Of a stretch of 64,000 bases of DNA, positions 53,627 through 62,115 are shown piece by piece. Source of the stretch: GCA-2725625 sp964574215. GTDB taxonomy: Bacteria; Pseudomonadota; Alphaproteobacteria; Rhodospirillales; UBA2165. Location of the stretch: contig CAZNLR010000027.1 of assembly GCA_964574215.1 (NCBI GenBank), positions 1 through 64,000 on the forward strand, written 5' to 3'. A model generated the notes under the pieces. That model was given only the letters and a program-made list of their open reading frames with translations, did not search any database and was not told the origin of the DNA. Positions within the stretch are counted from its first letter, which is position 1. The number at the start of each line of letters is the position of its first letter. A program made the position numbers and the translations under genes.

Positions 53627-54309
53627 TGGTCGGTTCCTTCCGGTAGGCCGAGCGAGGCCAATATTGACTTGGTTACTGTTTCCGTCACGAGAGTCACCCG
53701 TTCCGGCGTGTAGGATTCCCAATCGAGCCGCCGCCACAGGACGATCCGGGCGATACCGAAGACGAAAATTTGACCCATGATCGTATGGGCACGGATGGCG
53801 CATTCGGGGTCGTCGGGATTTTCATCCAATATAATGGCCACTAATTTTGTCATCATTTTATGCATGGGTTCGATCCGTCCCTTGTAAATGATCGAAAAAT
53901 CCTCCGAGGGCAGTACGTATTCGCGCATGACCAAGGGGCCGCGCCAATGCATAAATTCACTCCCCAGGAACAGCGATATAATGCTTTTAGTTAAGCCAGC
54001 CATAATCTCCGCCAGGACTTGGCGGTCGCCCTCGGCGCCTTTAATTCGCTCGCGGATGTCGGCCATGTTCTTGCCCATACTCGGCTCGGTGTCCGCTACC
54101 AGTTGTTCCAGGACGGCTCGGTAAAGTTCCCGCTTGCCGCCGAAATGATAGGCAATAGCGGCTACATTTACCCCGGCTTCTTTGGACAGTTGCCTGGTGG
54201 AGACGTTTTCAAAACCGTGCGTGGCGAAAAGCCGTAAAGCCGTATCAAGCAAGAGCGAGCGGGTCTCGTCGCCACGGGTTATTGAAGTGTCACGCATTTG
54301 GTCAGGCAC
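53623..54309 (-). CDS. TetR/CecR-family repressor
   Basis: 228 residues. N-terminal TetR helix-turn-helix: LLLDTALRLFATHGFENVSTRQLSKEAGVNVAAIAYHFGGKRELYRAV. The C-terminal ligand domain has the CecR/YbiH (DUF1956) pattern with FMHWRGPLVMREYVLPS and IMGQIFVFGIARIVLWR. First gene of the pump operon, stop overlapping the adaptor GTG. The start is GTG at 54309 with GGAG eleven bases ahead; an internal ATG at 54297 is possible. Two tandem palindromes ~35-65 bp upstream are likely its own operators. Confidence 0.92.
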   Translation of the reverse strand: MPDQMRDTSITRGDETRSLLLDTALRLFATHGFENVSTRQLSKEAGVNVAAIAYHFGGKRELYRAVLEQLVADTEPSMGKNMADIRERIKGAEGDRQVLAEIMAGLTKSIISLFLGSEFMHWRGPLVMREYVLPSEDFSIIYKGRIEPMHKMMTKLVAIILDENPDDPECAIRAHTIMGQIFVFGIARIVLWRRLDWESYTPERVTLVTETVTKSILASLGLPEGTDQ

Positions 54310-54344
54310 GGGATCATTTCTCCATTTCTCCCTTATTATAACTC

Positions 54345-54374
54345 AATCAAATGATTAAATCAATCGTTTGATTT
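54345..54374. promoter_or_regulatory. Tandem palindromic operators of the TetR/CecR operon
   Basis: AATCAAATGATT (perfect, 54345-54356) is followed directly by AAATCAA-TCGT-TTGATTT (perfect 7-bp arms, 54357-54374). The second has the form of a classic TetR-family operator. They lie 35-65 bp upstream of the repressor start. Confidence 0.7.
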
Positions 54375-54560
54375 AATATTAGATTATGCGATTTTAGCAA
54401 AATTAGAAATCTTTAAAAAAACAGTCTAAACCGATGGCGCAAATCAGTGCTTGAGTAGCCATCCGTGGTGAGAGAAAATGCTCAGGAATATAATCCAAAA
54501 CCAAAATCACGTCGCTTGTTTTGGGCGAACGTAGAGACAGTATCTTAGGGTGGAAACGAA

Positions 54561-56270
54561 ATGCGCACTTACTATCATATCAACCTCGAAGACCAATCGA
54601 TCGAATCAGAAGAACTGGACGGTGAAGCCGTTGTCCGTGCGGGGCGGCATCTGATCGCCAAGACCCTTTTGGAACGGGGCGTCGCCAAGATCGACGCCTT
54701 GTCCCCGGAAAATCCGCTGATTTTTTCGGCTGGTCCCTTTGCCGGGTCGAACTTTTCCAACGCCAACCGGTTGAGCGTCGGCTGCAAGAGCCCCCTGACC
54801 GGCGGGGTCAAGGAAGCCAACACAGGCGGCACATTTGCCTTCGCCCTCGGCCAGTTGAAAATCGCCGGTTTCACCCTCAATGGGGCATCCTCTGACTGGG
54901 TGGTCATCCGCATTCCCAAGGAAGGCGACATCACCTTCGAGAGCGCCGAACCTTATTTGGGCAAGGGCAATATGGAAGCCGCCGAAATGCTGTTCGAGAA
55001 ATACGGCGACAAGGTAAGCCTCGGCATCTGTGGTCCGGTGGGTGAATATCTGGGACTGTCCGCCGGCATTTCCTTTACCGATCCCGAAGGACGCCCGGTA
55101 CGTATCGCCGCCCGCGGCGGCGTCGGCGCCGTCATGGGCAGCAAGAAGGTCAAAGCCATCGTCGTCGACAAGGACAAAATGCCGCCCTTCCACGACCGCA
55201 AAAAATACATGGGGTCGGTACGTGAATACGGCGACCGGATCGGCAACGACCCGGCCATCGAAGCCTTCCAGAAATTCGGCACCGCCATGGTCGGTGACTT
55301 CACCAACATGATTGGCGGCCTGCCGACCCGGAATTTCAGTTCCGGCACCATCGTCGGCAAGGACGAGGGTGTTCTGGAACTGGGCGGATCGCACATTGCC
55401 GAACGGAATTCGGCGCGCGGCGGGGAAACCACCCATGCCTGCATGCCCGGCTGCATGATTAAGTGCAGCAATATCTATGTGGACGAGGACGGCGAGGAAA
55501 TTTGCTCGCCGTTGGAGTACGAGACTCTTGGTCTGATGGGCAGCAATTGCGGCCTGACCGACCCGGATGATGTGGCGCGCCTCAACCATGTGGCCAACGA
55601 TCTCGGTGTGGACACCATTGAAATCGGCGCCATGCTGGGCGTTCTGATGGAGGCCGGCGAAGGCGAGTTCGGCGATCACGAATTCATGGCCAAAGCGCTT
55701 CAGGATATCAGCGACGGCAATGAACGGGGTAAGATCCTGGCTCAGGGCGCTGCCCGGGTAGGCGAGCACTACAACGTGGCACGCGTGCCGGTGATCAAGA
55801 ACCAGGGCATCAGCGCCTATGATCCGAGGGAGATCGAAGTGACCGGCATCTCCATGATGGTCACCGCCATGGGCGCCGATCACACGGCCGGTAACATTCC
55901 AAATTTCAAATGCGAGGATAAAACCACCGAGGAACTGGTCGAGGCCAGTCTCGATATTCAGGTCTCCTGCGCGGTGGTCGATTCCATCGGCCTCTGCGTG
56001 TTCGGCCGGTCGGTAACCAATGTCAGCGGTGAACTGGTCGCCACGGCGCTCAATGATGCCTGCGGCACCAACTTCGACGAATCCTTCCTTCACGAGTTCG
56101 GGCTCGAGACGTTGAAGATGGAATGGGAATTCAATAAAGAAGCCGGTTTCACCGAAGATGATGATGAACTGCCGGCCTTCTTCTATGAAGAAGGGCTTCT
56201 CCCCAAAGGCAAAAAAGCCCGCCACCACGCCAAGGAAGTCAACGCCAAGTTTCGAGAATTGGTCGGCTAG
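54561..56270 (+). CDS. Aldehyde:ferredoxin oxidoreductase family protein
   Basis: 569 residues, tungsten-bis-pterin family. N-terminal beta domain (IFSAGPFAGSNFSNANRLSVGCKSPLTGG), pterin/W-binding ARGGVGAVMGSKKVKAIV, a 4Fe-4S site of Cys294, Cys298, Cys302 and Cys479 (CMPGCMIKC and GLCVFG), and MGADHTAGN near residue 441. The first gap is CX3C, not the CX2C of the archaeal AORs. No signal peptide is visible. No ferredoxin or aldehyde-related gene is adjacent; substrate unknown. It is divergent from the TetR gene with a 250-bp intergenic region and ends at a strong terminator. Confidence 0.9.
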   Translation: MRTYYHINLEDQSIESEELDGEAVVRAGRHLIAKTLLERGVAKIDALSPENPLIFSAGPFAGSNFSNANRLSVGCKSPLTGGVKEANTGGTFAFALGQLKIAGFTLNGASSDWVVIRIPKEGDITFESAEPYLGKGNMEAAEMLFEKYGDKVSLGICGPVGEYLGLSAGISFTDPEGRPVRIAARGGVGAVMGSKKVKAIVVDKDKMPPFHDRKKYMGSVREYGDRIGNDPAIEAFQKFGTAMVGDFTNMIGGLPTRNFSSGTIVGKDEGVLELGGSHIAERNSARGGETTHACMPGCMIKCSNIYVDEDGEEICSPLEYETLGLMGSNCGLTDPDDVARLNHVANDLGVDTIEIGAMLGVLMEAGEGEFGDHEFMAKALQDISDGNERGKILAQGAARVGEHYNVARVPVIKNQGISAYDPREIEVTGISMMVTAMGADHTAGNIPNFKCEDKTTEELVEASLDIQVSCAVVDSIGLCVFGRSVTNVSGELVATALNDACGTNFDESFLHEFGLETLKMEWEFNKEAGFTEDDDELPAFFYEEGLLPKGKKARHHAKEVNAKFRELVG

Positions 56271-56289
56271 CAAAAGCTAATTATCTATT

Positions 56290-56325
56290 AAAAAGTCCCC
56301 TCCTTTTCGGGAGGGGACTTTTTTT
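56290..56325 (+). terminator. Bidirectional hairpin terminator
   Basis: AAAAAGTCCCCTCC and GGAGGGGACTTTTT arms around TTTTCG, ending in a T-run, between the convergent AOR and cysC stops. Serves both. Confidence 0.95.
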
Positions 56326-56338
56326 CATCTGTGACTGT

Positions 56339-56983
56339 TTACGCCACCTTTCTGACTTGGCCCTGAAGGGTGAATTCGGTGCCGACGTAATCCATCAGCC
56401 GGTAAACGCTTTCGAGAACGGAATATTCAGCCGTATCGATCACCAGTTCCGGATTTACCGGTTTTTCGTAAGGTGCAGAAATCCCGGTGAATTCCGGGAT
56501 TTCTCCGGCCCGGGCTTTCTTGTAGAGGCCTTTGGGGTCACGCTGTTCACAGACCGACAGATCGGACTTGATAAAGACTTCGTGGAAGAGGTCGGGCCGG
56601 AGGGCGCGGGCAATCTGGCGGTCCTCTTCGTAGGGCGAAATAAAGGCCGCAATGGCGATCTGTCCGGCGTCGGCGAACAGGGCGGCGACCTCGGCGATGC
56701 GGCGGATATTTTCCGACCGGTCTTCGGGCGAGAATCCCAAGTCACGGTTGAGCCCGCCTCTGATGTTATCGCCGTCCAGGACGAAGGCCTGATAGCGATG
56801 CTTGATCAGTTGACGTTCCAGTTCCAGGGCCAACGTGGTCTTGCCCGACCCCGACAGGCCGGTAAACCAGAGAATGCCGCCTTTGTGGCCGTTGCCGTTC
56901 CAACGGTCCTCCAGGTCGACCCGATGATCGACGGCGAAGATGTTTTTTGACTTAACGTTATTGTTTGCCGAGTTTTTGCTCAC
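56339..56983 (-). CDS. cysC: Adenylylsulfate kinase
   Basis: Phosphorylates APS to PAPS. 214 residues: P-loop FTGLSGSGKTTLALEL, LDGDNIRGGLNRDLGFSPEDRSENIRRIAEVAALF, the lid region AFISPYEEDRQIAR and FIKSDLSVCEQRDPKGLYKKAR. The start is GTG with GGAG six bases ahead. It lies 35 bp after cysH in one operon. Unlike many alphaproteobacteria, it is free-standing and not fused to CysN. Confidence 0.96.
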   Translation of the reverse strand: MSKNSANNNVKSKNIFAVDHRVDLEDRWNGNGHKGGILWFTGLSGSGKTTLALELERQLIKHRYQAFVLDGDNIRGGLNRDLGFSPEDRSENIRRIAEVAALFADAGQIAIAAFISPYEEDRQIARALRPDLFHEVFIKSDLSVCEQRDPKGLYKKARAGEIPEFTGISAPYEKPVNPELVIDTAEYSVLESVYRLMDYVGTEFTLQGQVRKVA

Positions 56984-57018
56984 GACGTGCTCCTATTGAA
57001 AAGATGAAAAATTTGAAA

Positions 57019-57765
57019 TCAGATGTTGGCGCCGTACCAGGGCGCTTTATGAATGCCGCATTCGGTCTTCTCGCTGTCGGCCCAGCGCCCGGCGCGGGCG
57101 TCTTCTCCCGGTGCGACGGGCCGCGTGCAGGGGGCGCAGCCGATGGACGGATAGCCTTGGGCCACCAAAGGATGTTCCGGCAGATCACGGCTGATGAATT
57201 CAGACTTGATCTGGTCGGGGGACCAATGGGCGAGGGGATTGATTTTGAACTTACCGTCGGTCCATTCGACGGAATCAATGCCCGACCGGTCACTGCCGTG
57301 AAAGCGCTTCCGGCCGCTGATCCAGCTGTCGAACCCTTTGAGGGCGCGGGCCAGGGGAATAACTTTGCGGATTTCGCAGCAGGCATCGGTCGAGCTTTGC
57401 CAAAGTTCCCCGTCCGGATCGGCCCGGTTGAGGTCGCCGGGATTGGGGCCGATCAAACGGACCTCCATGAGGCCCAGCTTCCGGCGCAGGGTTTCCATGT
57501 AGTCCTGGGTTTCCGGGAAATGTTTGCCGGTTTCCAGAAAAACAACCGGCACCGACGGATTTACTTCGGCGATCAAGGACAGCAACACTGCTGAATCGGC
57601 GCCGAATGAAGAAACGGCCGCGATCTCACCAAAATGTTCGGCGCCCAATACCGCAGAGAGCAACTCCTTACCCTCAAGATCTTTATATACCGCCGCAATA
57701 TCCTGATGCGGCGGTGCATCCAGAAAGGGCGAGTCCATATTTTGGCGGGCGGCTTGTTCCAACAT
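57019..57765 (-). CDS. cysH: Phosphoadenylyl/adenylyl-sulfate reductase (CysH family)
   Basis: 248 residues. Reduces APS (or PAPS) to sulfite in assimilatory sulfate reduction. PP-loop core AVSSFGADSAVLLSLI and VVFLETGKHFPET, then CCEIRKVIPL, CAPCTRPV and ECGIH. The CC...CxxC set marks the 4Fe-4S cluster of APS-reducing enzymes, and ECGIH holds the catalytic cysteine. The GRWADSEKTECG tail is standard. The start is not fixed by an SD; ATG at 57738 is an alternative. Upstream is a long AT-rich region with a perfect palindrome. Confidence 0.93.
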   Translation of the reverse strand: MLEQAARQNMDSPFLDAPPHQDIAAVYKDLEGKELLSAVLGAEHFGEIAAVSSFGADSAVLLSLIAEVNPSVPVVFLETGKHFPETQDYMETLRRKLGLMEVRLIGPNPGDLNRADPDGELWQSSTDACCEIRKVIPLARALKGFDSWISGRKRFHGSDRSGIDSVEWTDGKFKINPLAHWSPDQIKSEFISRDLPEHPLVAQGYPSIGCAPCTRPVAPGEDARAGRWADSEKTECGIHKAPWYGANI

Positions 57766-57849
57766 TGTCGTACCGATATCCGTAATTTCTAATGTCCTAA
57801 TTTAGTGTAAAAAAATAATAAATCAACAAAAAAAATGTAAAATAAAATT

Positions 57850-57883
57850 AAATAACAATAAATATATGTTGTTATTGTTATTT
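57850..57883. promoter_or_regulatory. Perfect 12-bp inverted repeat upstream of cysH
   Basis: AAATAACAATAA and TTATTGTTATTT flank a 10-bp loop, 85 bp upstream of the cysH start. Candidate regulatory site for the cysH-cysC operon; it has no T-run and is not a typical terminator. Confidence 0.5.
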
Positions 57884-57955
57884 CAAGTTAAAAATGGAAT
57901 GGTGAAAAGAGAAGATTAGTCAGAAATAAGTCAAGTATTATAAGGAATTAGAGCC

Positions 57956-58255
57956 TTAATCGTCGGACTTATCTTCGATCTTGGGCAACTTGTTGGCCAG
58001 CACCGGCGCGCCGATGCTGACGGCCAGAACCACGAATATACCCAAGGCTAGCGCCCAGATTGGGGGCGTTTCTGCCGTATCACGGCCAAAGGACATGCCG
58101 CCTTGTTGAATGTTTGACTCACCGGACAGGGTGGTGGCCGCATAAAGGAAACCGATAACCAGAAGCAAACAGACAATGCCCCACAGCCGCCTTTTGCGCG
58201 ACGAGGAACTAGGGCCGAATTCCTTTGCCGGGGGTGCGTCTTCCAACTCGTCCAT
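57956..58255 (-). CDS. Small two-pass membrane protein
   Basis: 99 residues. A charged N-terminus (DELEDAPPAKEFGPSSSSRKRR) is followed by two membrane segments (LWGIVCLLLVIGFLYAATTL and IWALALGIFVVLAVSIGAPVLA) and a short acidic end. The start at 58255 has GGAG nine bases ahead, so the 14 extra residues read further upstream are not used. Gene follows secA by 25 bp on the same strand. I do not recognise a family. Confidence 0.7.
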   Translation of the reverse strand: MDELEDAPPAKEFGPSSSSRKRRLWGIVCLLLVIGFLYAATTLSGESNIQQGGMSFGRDTAETPPIWALALGIFVVLAVSIGAPVLANKLPKIEDKSDD

Positions 58256-58280
58256 GGATCGGTCTCCGTTACAGTGCGCC

Positions 58281-61037
58281 CTAAAGGGCGCCATGACACT
58301 GTTTGAATTTCTTACCGGACCCGCACGGGCAGGGCGCGTTGCGGCCGACTTTCCCCCAGGTTGTCGGATCGTCCGGGTCGATTACATCGGCACTCTCGCG
58401 GAAGACAAGTGGCGTGCTCTGCAACTCGGTGAGACCGGTGCCGCCTGCCAGTTCGGCGTCCTCGTATATCGGATCGGTATCGGCGTCGGCGAAAGCGGGA
58501 TCCTGGAATATCTCGAAGGTTTCCCCCTGGTGCCGCTCGAACATATCGCCGCCGTCGTCGGTAAACTGCAATTCCATGTGACTGAGGATAATGGTGATGC
58601 GTTCGTCCAGTTCCGTCAGCATGCCGTTGAAGGTCTCGAAAGCTTCGCCTTTATATTCGTTGAGCGGGTCTTTCTGGGCATAGGCGCGGAGGCCGATCCC
58701 CTGACGCAAATGGTCAAGCCCCAGCAAATGTTCTTTCCAGACTTGATCGAGCACTTGGAGAAGCAGATTTTTCTCCACGTCGCGCATGACTTCCGGGCCC
58801 CAGGTCGCGGCCTTCTCCGCCATCTTGCGGTTCGCCGCGTCGTCAATGCGTTCCTTGATTTCGATATCGGCAACGCCTTCCTCCTTGGCCCAATCGGCCA
58901 CCGGCAGGTCGAGCCCGAAGAGGCGGAGAATTTCTTCATGCAGGGCCGCCGTGTCCCATTGTTCCTGATAGGCTTTTTCGGGTATGCAGCGGGCGACGGC
59001 ATTTTCGACGACATTGTGGCGCATATCGAGAATGGTTTCCGAAACCTCCTCGGCGGCCATCAGATCCTTGCGCTGTTCATAAATGACCTTGCGCTGATCG
59101 TTCATCACATCGTCAAATTTCAACAGGTTCTTCCGGATATCGAAGTTGCGGGCTTCGACCTTCTGCTGGGCTTTTTCCAGGGCTTTGTTGATCCAGGAAT
59201 GGACGATGGCTTCGCCGTCTTCGAGACCCAGCTTCTGGAGCATGCCGTCCATGCGTTCGGACCCGAATATACGCATCAGATCGTCCTGCAGAGACAGGAA
59301 GAATTTAGAGGCGCCGGGATCGCCCTGACGGCCGGACCGGCCCCGAAGCTGATTGTCGATGCGCCGGCTTTCGTGGCGTTCCGTACCGATCACCAAAAGG
59401 CCGCCGGCCTTGATGACCTCCTGCCTGCCGTCATCGACTTCCTTTCGAAGCCGCGTCTCAATTTCGGCCAATTTGGCCTCATCGGTCACGCCTTCGGATT
59501 CCTCGCGCACCATCATGTCGATGTTGCCGCCTAGTTGGATGTCGGTGCCACGGCCGGCCATGTTGGTGGCGATGGTGACGCTGCCCGGCGCACCGGCCTG
59601 GGCAATGATATGGGCTTCCTGTTCGTGATAGCGGGCGTTGAGAACGTTATGTTTGATTTTATCTTGTTTGAGCAGGTCAGAGATCACTTCCGATTTCTCG
59701 ATGCTGACCGTACCCACCAAAATCGGCTGTTTACGCTGTTGGGCATCCTTGATCAGGGCAATGATGGCGTCCTGCTTTTCATTTTCAGTCCGGTAGACTT
59801 CGTCATCCTGGTCGTCGCGGATACAATCCAGATTGGTCGGTACCTCGGCGACTTCCAATTTGTAAATTTCCGAAAATTCGCCCGCCTCGGTCATGGCCGT
59901 ACCTGTCATCCCGGCCAGTTTCGGATACATGCGGAAATAATTCTGATAGGTGATGGAGGCCAGGGTCTGGTTCTCGCTCTCAACCTCGACGCCTTCCTTG
60001 GCTTCCAGTGCTTGGTGCAGGCCTTCAGAGAAGCGGCGTCCTTCCATCATACGGCCGGTGAATTCATCGATCAGGATCACCTGACCGTCCTTAACGATAT
60101 AGTCGGTATCCAGTTCGAACAGTTTATGGGCCCGGAGGGCCTGATTGACGTGGTGAACCAGCGAAATATTGGTGATGTCGTAAAGGGTGCCTTCGTTCAG
60201 GAGACCGTCCTCGGCCAGAAGCTGCTCCGCGTGTTCGTTGCCGGCCTCGGTCAACGTGACGGCTTTGACCTTTTCATCCTTTTCGTAATCTTCCTCGATG
60301 AGGCGCGGGATGACCTTGTCGACGCTGTTGTAAAGTTCCGAACTGTCCTCCGACGCACCGGAAATAATCAACGGCGTACGGGCTTCATCAATGAGGATCG
60401 AATCGACCTCGTCGACGATGGCGAAATTGAAAGGCCGCTGGACCATTTCCTCGAGGCTGAATTTCATATTGTCGCGCAGATAATCGAAGCCGAATTCACT
60501 GTTGGTGCCGTAGGTGATGTCCCGGCCGTACGAGTCGCGGCGCTCATCATCGTTCAGGCCCGGCACGATACACCCGACCGTCAGACCCAATAGCGTGTAA
60601 ATTTTCCCCATCCATTCCGAATCGCGGGTCGCCAGATAGTCATTGACCGTGACGATGTGAACGCCCTTGCCGGTCAGAGCGTTGAGATAGACCGGCAGGG
60701 TCGAGCATAGGGTTTTACCTTCACCGGTTTTCATTTCGGCGATCATGCCGCGGTGAAGGACGATGCCACCCACCAATTGAACGTCGAAGGGTCTCTCCCC
60801 CAAGGCCCGCTTGGCGGCTTCCCGAACGGTGGCATAGGCTTCCGGCAAAATGTCGTCTAACGTTTCGCCGCCGGCGTAGCGTTCTTTGAATTGTTCCGTG
60901 CGGGCGCGCAACTCATCGTCGCTTAGACCTTCGACGGAAGATTCCAGGGCGTTAATCTGATCGACGATTTTGGAAAGACCGCGCACATAGCGGTCGTTCG
61001 CTGAACCAAAAAGGCGCCGGGCGATGGCGTCAAACAT
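58281..61037 (-). CDS. secA: Preprotein translocase subunit SecA
   Basis: ATPase motor of the Sec translocase. 918 residues: Walker A MKTGEGKTL, Walker B IVDEVDSILIDEART, the preprotein cross-linking domain, the NBF2 segment VTIATNMAGRGTDIQLGG, LRGRSGRQGDPG, helical wing/scaffold regions and the C-terminal zinc SEC-C motif NAPCPCGSGKKFKQCHG (three Cys, one His). Start at 61037 (MFDAIARRLFG) with GAGGA six bases ahead; the TTG before it is ignored. Divergent from the parvulin gene. Confidence 0.98.
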   Translation of the reverse strand: MFDAIARRLFGSANDRYVRGLSKIVDQINALESSVEGLSDDELRARTEQFKERYAGGETLDDILPEAYATVREAAKRALGERPFDVQLVGGIVLHRGMIAEMKTGEGKTLCSTLPVYLNALTGKGVHIVTVNDYLATRDSEWMGKIYTLLGLTVGCIVPGLNDDERRDSYGRDITYGTNSEFGFDYLRDNMKFSLEEMVQRPFNFAIVDEVDSILIDEARTPLIISGASEDSSELYNSVDKVIPRLIEEDYEKDEKVKAVTLTEAGNEHAEQLLAEDGLLNEGTLYDITNISLVHHVNQALRAHKLFELDTDYIVKDGQVILIDEFTGRMMEGRRFSEGLHQALEAKEGVEVESENQTLASITYQNYFRMYPKLAGMTGTAMTEAGEFSEIYKLEVAEVPTNLDCIRDDQDDEVYRTENEKQDAIIALIKDAQQRKQPILVGTVSIEKSEVISDLLKQDKIKHNVLNARYHEQEAHIIAQAGAPGSVTIATNMAGRGTDIQLGGNIDMMVREESEGVTDEAKLAEIETRLRKEVDDGRQEVIKAGGLLVIGTERHESRRIDNQLRGRSGRQGDPGASKFFLSLQDDLMRIFGSERMDGMLQKLGLEDGEAIVHSWINKALEKAQQKVEARNFDIRKNLLKFDDVMNDQRKVIYEQRKDLMAAEEVSETILDMRHNVVENAVARCIPEKAYQEQWDTAALHEEILRLFGLDLPVADWAKEEGVADIEIKERIDDAANRKMAEKAATWGPEVMRDVEKNLLLQVLDQVWKEHLLGLDHLRQGIGLRAYAQKDPLNEYKGEAFETFNGMLTELDERITIILSHMELQFTDDGGDMFERHQGETFEIFQDPAFADADTDPIYEDAELAGGTGLTELQSTPLVFRESADVIDPDDPTTWGKVGRNAPCPCGSGKKFKQCHGAL

Positions 61038-61267
61038 CAATTTTCCTCAAAAAAAACAATAATAAACGGGAATGCGGGGGGGCTTCCTCGTACCTTGGCA
61101 AAGAGATAGAACCCTGGGTGCGGTCTGTCAACGATCACCGGTCGGAATAAGGGCCGGAATTGGCAAACGTTACACAATTATGTCATCCGCCCGGTTATCC
61201 GGAAATTAGGGCTTTTGGCTGGGCGGGGGAGAGTATATGACTGCTGGATAATGAAAGGCAGGATACA

Positions 61268-62098
61268 ATGAATATTATAAAGCTGACATTAGCTTCGGCG
61301 GGCGTATTGGCCCTGGCCACTGTTTATCAAAATACCAGTGTGCTGGCCGAGGACGGCGACCGCGTGGTTGCCGAGGTGAACGGCTACAAGTTTTTTCAGT
61401 CGGATCTGGACCGTGAGCGCCGTCAACTGCCGCCGCAATCGCGGTCGTATCCGAAACATGTGATCGAGAATTTTCTCATCAACTCTCTGGTCAACACTCA
61501 TTTAGTGTCTGAAGAGGCGAGAAAAAAGGGAATCGAAAAAGAAGGAGCCGTTCTGCGACGGGTGGCGCGTTTCGAAAGCCAGGTTCTCGAACAGGAATAT
61601 ATGAGCCGGCGCATGAAGGACGAAGTGACGGACGAGAAACTTCAATCCGCCTACCAGGAGTTGGTTAAAAACAGCCCGGGCGGCGAAGAAGTCCGCGCCC
61701 GTCACATTCTGGTCGAAACCGAAGAACAGGCGATGGAAGTGATCGCCCGCTTGAAAAAGGGTGAAGACTTCGCCGCGTTGGCTAAATCGGTATCCAAAGG
61801 GCCTTCGGGCCGGGCGGGTGGCGATCTCGGCTATTTCACCGTCGAGAAAATGGTGCCTTCTTTCTCCAAAGCCGCCTTTAGCACGAAAATTGGTGAATTC
61901 ACCGCCAAGCCCGTGAGAACCCAATTCGGCTGGCACGTCATTAAGGTCGAGGACAAACGTAAACAACAGCCACCAACGTTCAATGAGGCGAAGCCTGATT
62001 TGCGGCGTTCCATGTCACAAGACATAAAAAGCAAATTAATCGCAGAGTTGAGAGATAAAGCGGACATCACGGTCAACACCGAAAAATCCGGTAATTAG
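61268..62098 (+). CDS. Periplasmic parvulin-type peptidyl-prolyl isomerase
   Basis: 276 residues, SurA/PrsA-like. Signal peptide LTLASAGVLALATVYQNTSVLA, an N-terminal helical chaperone part (NGYKFFQSDLDRERRQLPPQ), then the parvulin domain ~140-235: VRARHILVETEEQAMEVIARLKKGEDFAALAKSVSKGPSGRAGGDLGYF, FSKAAFSTKIGEF, FGWHVIKVEDKR. Assists outer-membrane protein folding. The secA, parvulin, argJ, mutT order is shared by other alphaproteobacteria as far as I recall. Confidence 0.92.
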   Translation: MNIIKLTLASAGVLALATVYQNTSVLAEDGDRVVAEVNGYKFFQSDLDRERRQLPPQSRSYPKHVIENFLINSLVNTHLVSEEARKKGIEKEGAVLRRVARFESQVLEQEYMSRRMKDEVTDEKLQSAYQELVKNSPGGEEVRARHILVETEEQAMEVIARLKKGEDFAALAKSVSKGPSGRAGGDLGYFTVEKMVPSFSKAAFSTKIGEFTAKPVRTQFGWHVIKVEDKRKQQPPTFNEAKPDLRRSMSQDIKSKLIAELRDKADITVNTEKSGN

Positions 62099-62115
62099 CT
62101 GAACAGACATTAAAC

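Noticed and set aside
54606..56273. Long minus-strand reading frame (555 codons) opposite the AOR gene
   Set aside because: It is antisense to a clearly conserved AOR-family gene, has no domain pattern or SD, and reflects codon bias of the real gene.
58176..59534. 452-codon plus-strand frame across secA
   Set aside because: Antisense to secA and its downstream membrane-protein gene; composition and lack of motifs show it is not real.
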